This document shows positions 56,573 to 64,000 of a stretch of 64,000 nt of DNA, one piece after another. The translations under genes and the position numbers were made by a program. Below the pieces are notes generated by a model that worked only from the letters and a program-made list of their open reading frames with translations, was not told where the DNA came from and did no database searches. Positions within the stretch are counted from its first letter, which is position 1. Each line of letters opens with the position of its first letter. The stretch comes from Melieria omissa. Lineage: Eukaryota > Arthropoda > Insecta > Diptera > Ulidiidae. The stretch covers positions 32,323,264 through 32,387,263 of the forward strand of contig OZ020269.1 of NCBI GenBank assembly GCA_963971225.1. Direction: 5' to 3'.

Positions 56573-59500
56573 GTAAACCACAACAAAGCAATGAAAATGC
56601 GGGGAGTGTTTTGAATATGCGTACTAATCGTTCAACTCAATGTTTGTGTGCCCTTGAAAAGTGTCATAATCGGTGCGCCACGCGCAGTGTCCGAGCTGAG
56701 CGCGAAGAACTACGCCGAGACGGGCGCCGTCTACAAGTACAACTTTAGCCGCAACGCGATGGCGGCGTTCGTCTTCGACAATGCGTACAATATTCCTAGC
56801 GGTCTGAAGCTCACCTACGACAGCAGGGAACAGTGGCTGGGCGGCTCAATGGATGGTGGTCCCAGCGATGCGGATAGTTTGCTGGTCTGCGCACCGCGAC
56901 TAACCGCCACATCGTAAGTCAAGTCGACGATAAAACATTCGACGAAATTTTTATGCCATTCGATTAAAATTTGTTGCTTGGAGAATTCACACTACCGAAA
57001 TATGTAGGTAGTAGGTTGCGGGCGTGGTTTTTTGATGTGATTGCTCGTCACATGCTTAAAGTAGTTTTTGGTGAAGTGATGAGTTATGCTCGGAAGATGG
57101 GAGTCTTTATCGAACATCTTTGTACAATGGAACAAAGTCAAACATTATAGAAGATCTTTGGACAGTCAAGTGGATCTCGTATAACGATCTACGCAATGCA
57201 AACATACACATTTACTACGCCACGCTAGAATCAAGTTCCTGGAAGTGTACCTATGACATCATCACGTGATTCTGGTTGTGGCCGCCTTCTCAATACTGAT
57301 CCTAATTAATCGCGGTTTATCTTCTGAATAACATCGGAAGGTGGCCACAAAGACTTTGCGGGCAATATGAATTGGTAAAATTGGTCATATATATTGATGT
57401 CACCGGTACATCGGTTGAACATACTTTCAAGCAGAGCTTTACTGAAGACGCATACAATTGTTGAGTGGAGAAATGCAAAGATTAAGGCAGCCAATCAACC
57501 TGGGCCGGAACTCAATTAGTAGGTCAGTGGTTACAGCTCATTTCTATTAACTGAAAAAGGTTAGGTTAGGTAAGCTGTCATAGACCCTACTGGGTCCTTA
57601 GCAATACTAGCAGGAGATCCTTAGCATTGTGACCGAAAAATGATCGCTGAGAATGCGAATATTCTTAGCGAAGTTTAGCAGCGACTTGATTCTATGCTTG
57701 GGGACTTGCTCGAACCCAGAAAAGAACGGGGCCCCTGAGTAAGTAAGTCATAGTATTAAGATGGCCAAACAGAACCAGAAAATGTGGTCCAAGGTTTTCT
57801 TGGCATCAATTCCTCTGCATTTCCTCCAATCATCCGACTCTGTGATGTTCATTTTTCGCGCGTGGACGCTGTTAGACAGTGCCCCGTTAGTATTCCTGTA
57901 ATGGCTCTGCACTTTTTTTATGGGAGCGAGAGAAGGAATCTCGTATGCGCTTCATTGAATTGACTTAACATTGTTTCAGCCGGTGTGCAGGTAGTTAAAC
58001 TGTTCTACCTCGTCTTCCTACCTTAGTCGTTCTCATTAGGTTGTCTACCAAATCTCTACTGATTGCCTGCAGGGGCACCGGAATGCTGATTTGCTCGTCT
58101 GGCAGGTGAACACCGCTCCACACCAGGTTCCCATCATATATGTAGCTGGCGAATTTACTGACTGAGCATTTATATATCCGAGGGGGTGAGGTTCATATAG
58201 GAATTCTCGTGGTTCCCAGTGCCATCCTGATGTAGTATCACAACAATCCATTCCTTAAGTGTAGTTTTTCAGGAGAGAGTTACCACTCTTACCTTATCTA
58301 ACCTTCAACTAAAATAGCGCATAAAAAACCAAACAAAATTCCTATGGCTCTATGATGAAACGTTTTTCAGCTCGTACTCGAGTTTTCAATACATGCACGG
58401 CGTCTGCTATTGGAGCATGAATACACTATACGATAAGCCGCAGAAAGCGAGCAAGTGGATCATCAGTCCGCTAGCGCAGTCTGTCAGCAAGCAGCAAACC
58501 CCAAGCGGCCGGTACGTGGTGTTCAATCAGCTGATGGCGCAGCAAGGCTTCAGTGTGCACATATCACCCCTCAAGCAGGAATTCATTATTGGCGCGCCCG
58601 GTGTCTACAATTGGAAGGGTGAGTAATCGTTCGGCGGCTGAGTTGTTATCAAATGACTTTGTGCTCTTCAAATCACTTAATCTCAACTCTTAACTCTCGA
58701 CTCTCAACACTCGCAAAGGCGCCGTGCTTCATTACAATGTCAGCACCGCCACAAACGCCCTAATCAAATTCCCAATGCCCAGTCACGCGCTCAGCGGCTA
58801 TGCCGTCGCATCTGGTCGCCTGCACAGCGGCAATCGCAAGCGCATTGTGCACGTGGCCACCTCACCAAAGGGAGTCAACGGCTCCGCCAGAGGCGAGGTA
58901 CCCACTTTCGAAATCATTTCTATCAGCTACTAATGATCATCTTCTGCAATCAGGCGTACGTTTACACCCATAAGGACGGTCGCCAGATGAAAGTTCACGC
59001 CACTCTGTACGGCTCGCAATACGGCGAGTACTTCGGTTATGCGGTCGTCGTGGAGGACGTCAACGGCGACGGGCTGGACGATGTGCTCGTGTCTGCGCCG
59101 CAGTTCAAGTTGGATCAGCCAGATTTGGGCATTGTCTACGTTTTCATAAACATGGGAAACGTAAGCAAATATGACTTTCGAGATTTGCATTGTTCTGTTC
59201 ATGTTTTCGTTGTAGTGGCAATTCCAACAACAAGTCATACGATCACCATTTGAAGGCAGTGGCGGTCGTTTTGGAACGACCATTGCCCAGCTGGGCGACA
59301 TCAATTTGGACGGCTTTAAAGGTAAGTCACGCACTCGTACACAACTGGTAAGCAACTGCTATCACTAAATGCATAAATAGACATTGCTATCGGTGCACCA
59401 TTCGCTGCTGGACCCGGCGCCGTTGCCATATATCTGGGCAGCGCGGACGGGCTTCGGCGACAGCCAAGCCAAATTCTGCAGGCGACCGCAACGGCTGAAG

Positions 59501-62500
59501 TCATGTTCGGACACGGACTGTCCAGAGGCGTGGACATCGATCGTAATGGCTTCAACGACTTGGCCATAGGCGCACCGAATGCCGACTCCGTATTCGTGTT
59601 CCAGGCATATCCAGTGGTTCGCATTGAGGCCGCCGTCAGGTTGCCGCAAGCACAAATATCCACAGAAGAGAGGAAGCTACGAATAGATGTTTGCTATCAC
59701 ATTGCCTCGAACTGGATGCGCATCCAATCCGCCTATGTTGTTCTAAACCTGAAAATCGACGCTCAAATAAGGCGCGTCACACTCGAAGAAAATCAAAGCA
59801 ACCGGTTGGTCATTATTGCGAATGCTCTGTTGAAGCCCCAATGTCGCTCGTACGCCGCAACCTTGACATTCCAAGCGAAATATGTGTTTGTACCCATCTC
59901 TATGGAGCTGACCTATCAACTGAAAAATGATGGAACACTCCAAGGACAAGGTGAGTATAGTATTTCGAACTTGAAATTATTCATTAACCAAATATATGTA
60001 TGTAGTCAAATATATGTACAAAGATAGATAGTTTAACCCGTTGTGATATTAAGAACTTAGTCCTAAGAGGTGGTCTTTAAATAGAAGGCACCGATATGGA
60101 TAGGTCTTTCAAATAGAAGGCACCGATATGGATAGGTCTTTTAATTAGAAGACACCGACATGGAGAGGTCTTTCAGAATGAAGACATCGATATGGAGAGA
60201 CCTTTAATTAGAAGACATCGATATGAAGAGGTCTTTCAGATAGAAGACACCGATATGGAGAGATCTTTCAGATAGTATACACCGATATGGAGAGGTCTTT
60301 TAAATAGAAGACACCGACATGGAGAGGTCTTTTAAATAGAAGACACCGATATGGAGATTTCTTTTAAAAAGGGGACATCGAAGTGAAGAGGTCTTTTAAA
60401 TAGAAGACGCCGATATGTTTCTTACGTATCTGGCAGAGAGCAGAGAGCCGAACAAGTGCAAAGAAGGTACAGGATTGACTATCTTCCGCCTTGTCCTTTT
60501 CGTATGGTTACGAAATCTAAGGCGTATGTTATACTATTCAGACATCGATTTTCCAGAGCCCTGATCGCCGTTTGACTGTCAGAGAGAAACTCTGCTAAAC
60601 TCTGACAGTTTCCATAAGTGATAACCCCAGCCCAAAATACGCTACAGTGACTCAGAAGCCTAAGCGAGAATTTAATGCTTAACATCCCTGAGATAAAGTT
60701 GAGGTGACAGAGCCTTTCCAACTGTTCGACTAATTTTTTTAAGTTTGCGAATGCTGCAAAATATGATTCCCAAAAAAGTCTTCATAGTTCCATAGGTCAT
60801 AGGTCATAGTTTATAAATTATACATTTATATGGCGTTTTGCTCCATTTCCAGGTCTTTTTGGTCCAGAAGTAAAGCCAAAAGATTCTTGTAGGATCTCAA
60901 CTATGTTAAAGATTTATCGAGCCTGATATGAAATTTATCTATAGCTTTATATATACAAATATACAACATTACTTCTTGCAGACTTTTGCAAAAACTGCGC
61001 TGTTGTTGATCCAACTCATCCGATGATGTCGCGTACCGTAGTTCGCTACAAACACGGCTGCAAAAGTGAAATTTGTAATGTGGACTTGCATGTGGAGAAC
61101 GTTAATTTACCGTAAGTGCAAAAAATATCAAAGCTTCGTGTTGAACCTCTTTAAAGTCCCTTGAAACTTACGGAAGAAATATACAAACAAGAAGTCAATT
61201 GTAGAATTGTAGTGGTCTTCCGATATTAAAATATTTAAAGGTGCTTTTAGAAGACTTAATTCGTGAAAAGTCTAAAACACTCCATCGAGTTGTGAGTTAA
61301 GAATCCCAGCAATGAATTCAAGCGATCACTGTAGACTAAATTACTTAAAGTTCAACATGGATTCTAATTTTTGTAGCATTTGTATTTTCTGTACAAGGAG
61401 TGGGAAAATATCACTTTTATCTAATCAGAGACTGCGAGGCTTTAATTCATTAAGAATACCAATGCCTTGGACAAAGGCCGACTCTCTGAACTTGATTCCT
61501 TCCATATTCACAAAATTCTAGCAGACGTTGGTTCAACAGAGCTTCTATAAATGATATCGTCCTTGTCTTACGAGCCAAAAGAGGATCAGAATTGATCTAA
61601 CTGATCGCAATTTATTACATCCGCTTATAGATTTTATTTCATTTTAAAGACTGCACTTCTACTAAGATATTTAATTGTTAGAGATTTCATTGCAATGGAG
61701 CGCTGACGGCTCTATATATAACAAATCCTGTCATCTGCTTATTCCATAAATATGTTTTTTATTTATACTAAATTTTAAGTGGTTTTTCCTTCTGGATTGA
61801 AACAAATACTTAGGCAATCAAAAAGTAAATGCATACACATTCCATCATATACTTCTCAGTGTCCAGAACAACGATCATTCTCTATCTCTTTCTAATTGCC
61901 TCAGGTTCCTAATAGAAACTGAGACCTTTTTTGGGGTACCGAAGATTTCTAACTTTAACCACAATCTCCAGATTGTGTTCAGGCATAGGTTTGAAGTGAC
62001 TTTAGGGAAAACAAACACCATACAAGTTCAAATGAAAACAACACCAACCTCGCAATCATCTTGACCTACTCATGGAATCGCTTTCTAGTCCAATTTTAAA
62101 TGTTCCTTTTTTTTGTTAGTGCTCAGTTTACACTCGGCTCCTCCAAAACACTCACCGCCCTGTACAGCGTTCGCAACACCGGCGAAAAGGCGTTCGATGC
62201 ACAGCTCACAATCACGACCACGCCCAGTCTGCCGCTGGCCATTGTGCTGCCGGACTGTGCGCAGAGCTTCGAGTCGGTAGTGGTGTGCGAGCTGGCGAAG
62301 CGACAAGCTTTCAGTGGCAAAACGACGTTCGAGATCGTATTCGATGTGAGCAACTTGGTGGCCATCAGCGAGCTGGTCATCAATGCCAGCGTGTCCAGTA
62401 CGGGCAACGAGAAGACGCCCGCCAACAATGTTGCCAACAATCTTGTTGCTCTGCACACGGAAGCCAAAATTGATATAATTGAGTAAGTCCAGTCTTACAA

Positions 62501-63960
62501 ACTAATATTTATCTACGATACCACTAACTGTGCTTTGTGTGTTTTTGTTCAACAGGAGATCCAGCAAAATCTATATTGGTGCAAACGAGGCCAGCAAAGT
62601 GGCAGTCCCAACTTCGTTTACCGTAAAGTTTCGCTCATCCCATGTGCATGCAAACGACGTTGAACAGTGTTTCATTGTTTTTGTAGATACAAAACAACGG
62701 TCCCAGCTCGCTGAAGGAATTCGACCTCTGGGTCACCTTGCCGCTAATGTTCACAATCCAGAAAACAAATAAAACATTGCAGTTCATCAATCAGACCAAT
62801 TCGCACTTGCAAGTAATCATGGACGACTACTCCAACCCGCCGCTCACCTTGAGCCGCACGCAGCACATCGACTGGGACAGTCGACTGCACGAGATCAACA
62901 CCTACAAAATTCTCGAGGAATACGATTTGGCCCCGAATCGCTCCGCATTTCTCTACTGTCAGCCACTGGAGAATCTGTTGTGTGCCGACAGCCATTTGAC
63001 GGTGCCGTATCTGCGCGCCGGCCACAACATAACGGTGCAGCTGAAGTACGAACTCCTCGTGAGTGCGGTGCAGCGAATCATGGTGAACTCGACGGACTAT
63101 CTGGCGGTGGTGCCGAATGTGTTCATCATACCGCGACCGCCCGTTGAGGGAAAGTAAGTGCAAACACCTGTAAGAGACGTATTAACTTTTTAATGGGTGC
63201 TTTGTAACGAGTTTTCAATACTTATACGACCCGTATGACGGCTTTAATTCATGCTTTAATTTAATTCAATTTGATTCAATTCAACTCAATTCAATTCAAT
63301 ACAGTTCAATTCAATTCAACTTGACTTGATTTTAATTTATTTTATTTTATTTTACTTGAATTTATTTTATTTCATTTCATTTCATTTCATTTAATTTCAT
63401 TTAATTTCATTTAATTTCATTTAATTTAATTTAATTTCATTTAATTTAATTTAATTTAATTTAATTTAATTTAATTTAATTTAATTTAATTTAATTTAAT
63501 TTAATTTAATTTAATTTAATTTAATTTAATTTAATTTAATTTAATTTAATTTAATTTAATTTAATTTAATTTAATTTAATTTAATTTAATTTAATTTAAT
63601 TTAATTTAATTTAATTTTATTTTATTTTATTTTGTTTTATTTTATTTTATTTTATTTTATTTTATTTTATTCTATTTTATTTTATTTTATTTTATTTTAT
63701 TTTATTTTATTTTATTTTATTTTATTATATTTTCTTTTATTTTGTTTTATTTGATTTCATTTGATTTCATTTACTTGTTTATTTAAATTTTAATTGCTTC
63801 TTCCTTTCTTCTTCACTTTAGTGACTTGAACATCGACAAATTCCTGAGGCCAGTCATAATTGTGAAAATCGAGAAGCCAAAAACGCCCCTCTGGGTCTAC
63901 ATACTGTCCTCAATCGGTGGCTTAATGTTCTTAGTGCTGATAATACTGGGTTTGAGAAAG
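56403..63960 (+). CDS. Second PS3-family alpha integrin (alpha-PS4/PS5-like), 3' end outside window
   Basis: Exons in the window: 56403-56572, 56662-56913, 58371-58618, 58719-58897, 58954-59160, 59216-59321, 59381-59950, 60982-61111, 62120-62482, 62556-62622, 62687-63153, 63822-63960. Together they give 966 codons, all GT-AG, up to and through the membrane span; the tail exon is outside. Three FG-GAP Ca sites are present, and six successive intron positions and phases match scab. No dibasic furin site is found between calf domains. Position next to scab and degree of likeness suggest a tandem paralogue; orthology to Drosophila alpha-PS4 or alpha-PS5 is an inference. Confidence 0.9.
56662..58618 (+). 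CDS. Integrin 2 exons 2 and 3: early propeller blades
   Basis: Exon 2 (56662-56913): [14 protein letters not shown] to [13 protein letters not shown], with [10 protein letters not shown]. Exon 3 (58371-58618): [14 protein letters not shown] to [13 protein letters not shown]. The intron between them is about 1.46 kb and filled with LINE debris. These introns are absent from scab, where the stretch is one exon. Confidence 0.88.
57560..58310 (-). repeat. LINE debris inside integrin 2 intron 2
   Basis: Positions 57590-57750 are the reverse complement of a diverged copy of 55100-55290 (shared CCCCAAGCA and GACCCAGTAGGGTCTATG words). The rest to 58310 has retroelement-like complexity without a nameable domain. 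AGGTTAGGTTAGG at about 57557 precedes it. Confidence 0.45.
58719..59160 (+). CDS. Integrin 2 exons 4 and 5: middle propeller and first Ca site
   Basis: Exon 4 (58719-58897): [15 protein letters not shown] to GSARGE. The donor GTACCC is weak, but the frame and the scab parallel support it. Exon 5 (58954-59160): [35 protein letters not shown] (Ca site), VFINMGN; phase 0 at both ends. Confidence 0.85.
59216..59321 (+). CDS. Integrin 2 exon 6: second Ca site
   Basis: [20 protein letters not shown] to [10 protein letters not shown], ending in phase 1 to complete Asp-Ile-Ala with exon 7. Confidence 0.88.
59381..59950 (+). CDS. Integrin 2 exon 7: last propeller blades and thigh start
   Basis: [20 protein letters not shown], third Ca site [18 protein letters not shown], then [15 protein letters not shown], then thigh sequence ending DGTLQGQ. 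Phase 1 at both ends, 570 nt against 579 in scab. Confidence 0.9.
60069..60418 (+). repeat. Minisatellite, about 34-bp unit, about 10 copies
   Basis: Unit close to GGTCTTTCAAATAGAAGGCA followed by CCGATATGGATA. Copies are diverged (CACCGACATGGAGA, CATCGATATGAAGA and others). It lies in integrin 2 intron 7. Confidence 0.85.
60479..60721 (-). pseudogene. LINE RNase H fragment
   Basis: An open 80-codon piece on the - strand: [17 protein letters not shown], then [18 protein letters not shown]. This is the RNase H core of Jockey/R1-like ORF2 (HCSVFQAE, SDSQAAIxAL). It is a relic inside integrin 2 intron 7. Confidence 0.6.
60982..61111 (+). CDS. Integrin 2 exon 8: thigh Cys exon
   Basis: [15 protein letters not shown] to [17 protein letters not shown]. 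It has the same length (130 nt) and phases as scab exon 6, and the same Cys spacing. Confidence 0.88.
61112..62119 (+). other. Integrin 2 intron 8
   Basis: About 1 kb of AT-rich intronic DNA. No repeat family was recognised. Confidence 0.6.
62120..62622 (+). CDS. Integrin 2 exons 9 and 10: calf-1
   Basis: Exon 9 (62120-62482): [20 protein letters not shown] to [12 protein letters not shown], counterpart of scab exon 7. Exon 10 (62556-62622): [20 protein letters not shown] then Phe-Thr, with GTAAAG donor as in scab exon 8. Confidence 0.86.
62687..63153 (+). CDS. Integrin 2 exon 11: calf domains without furin site
   Basis: [19 protein letters not shown] to [10 protein letters not shown]. It corresponds to scab exons 9 and most of 10 fused, without the polyserine insert and without RRSRR. 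The matching place reads [11 protein letters not shown], with a single Arg. The Cys pair [14 protein letters not shown] is kept. Ends phase 2. Confidence 0.88.
63250..63760 (+). repeat. Pentanucleotide array in integrin 2 intron 11
   Basis: Successive blocks of TTCAA, TTTTA, TTCAT or TTTAA, a long pure TTTAA block (about 63420-63615), then TTTTA to about 63760. About 500 bp in all. Confidence 0.9.
63822..63960 (+). CDS. Integrin 2 exon 12: membrane span (last exon in window)
   Basis: [19 protein letters not shown], then the span [20 protein letters not shown] and LRK, ending phase 0 with donor GTAAAG at 63961, as at the same place in scab. The cytoplasmic tail lies outside the window. Confidence 0.87.
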
Positions 63961-64000
63961 GTAAAGTCTATATATCACACAACACAAACAACTGCAGTTG

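Noticed and set aside
1..64000. tRNA, rRNA, CRISPR array or bacterial-type operon
   Set aside because: None was seen by eye in either strand; the gene structure is eukaryotic throughout.

Overview
The window looks like a higher dipteran nuclear genome, most probably a true fruit fly (Tephritidae) or a close relative. The reasons are spliced genes with short GT-AG introns, AT-rich introns, two alpha-integrin genes of the insect PS3 type, and many mariner, Tc1, pogo and errantivirus insertions. No bacterial-type operons, tRNA or rRNA genes, or CRISPR arrays were seen.

Host genes, both on the + strand. (1) A scab/Volado (alpha-PS3) integrin gene. It has two alternative signal-peptide first exons, at 9945-10135 and 38011-38210, both ending in phase 2. 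Either can join the common body of ten coding exons at 44891-50137, giving about 1129 or 1132 residues. (2) A second PS3-family integrin (alpha-PS4/PS5-like) starts at 56403 and runs off the right edge after its transmembrane exon at 63960. The two genes share six consecutive intron positions and phases, so they are tandem paralogues. The second lacks the furin-type cleavage site that is clear in the first.

Mobile DNA by region. 3150-6119: pogo-like DNA transposon with a two-exon transposase, a C-terminal PHD finger and an iterated 17-bp subterminal motif. It sits in what looks like a LINE relic. 7556-8400 and 11190-11960: two imperfect arrays of about 105-140 bp units in opposite orientation, flanking scab exon 1a. 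16112-17393: nearly intact mariner with a one-base homopolymer frameshift near the N-terminus. 18784-26621: complete errantivirus (gypsy-type LTR retrotransposon) on the - strand with apparently identical 443-bp LTRs, a CATA target duplication and open gag, pol and env. 26636-27413: a different, broken mariner. 27658-28397 and 52309-53051: two copies of one internally deleted form of the first mariner family. 41207-42140: deleted Tc1-like element. 43394-44610: 5'-truncated LINE with a poly(A) tail. 47926-48689: piggyBac-like MITE in a scab intron. 51100-51922: another mariner relic. Smaller mariner and LINE relics and a MITE family with CAGTGGCG ends are scattered through the rest.

Large tandem repeats lie at 31260-32290 (roughly 80-145 bp units), 60069-60418 (about 34 bp units) and 63250-63760 (pentanucleotides). 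Almost all accessory DNA lies upstream of or inside integrin introns. The interval between the two scab promoters has been expanded by a mariner, the errantivirus and other repeats.
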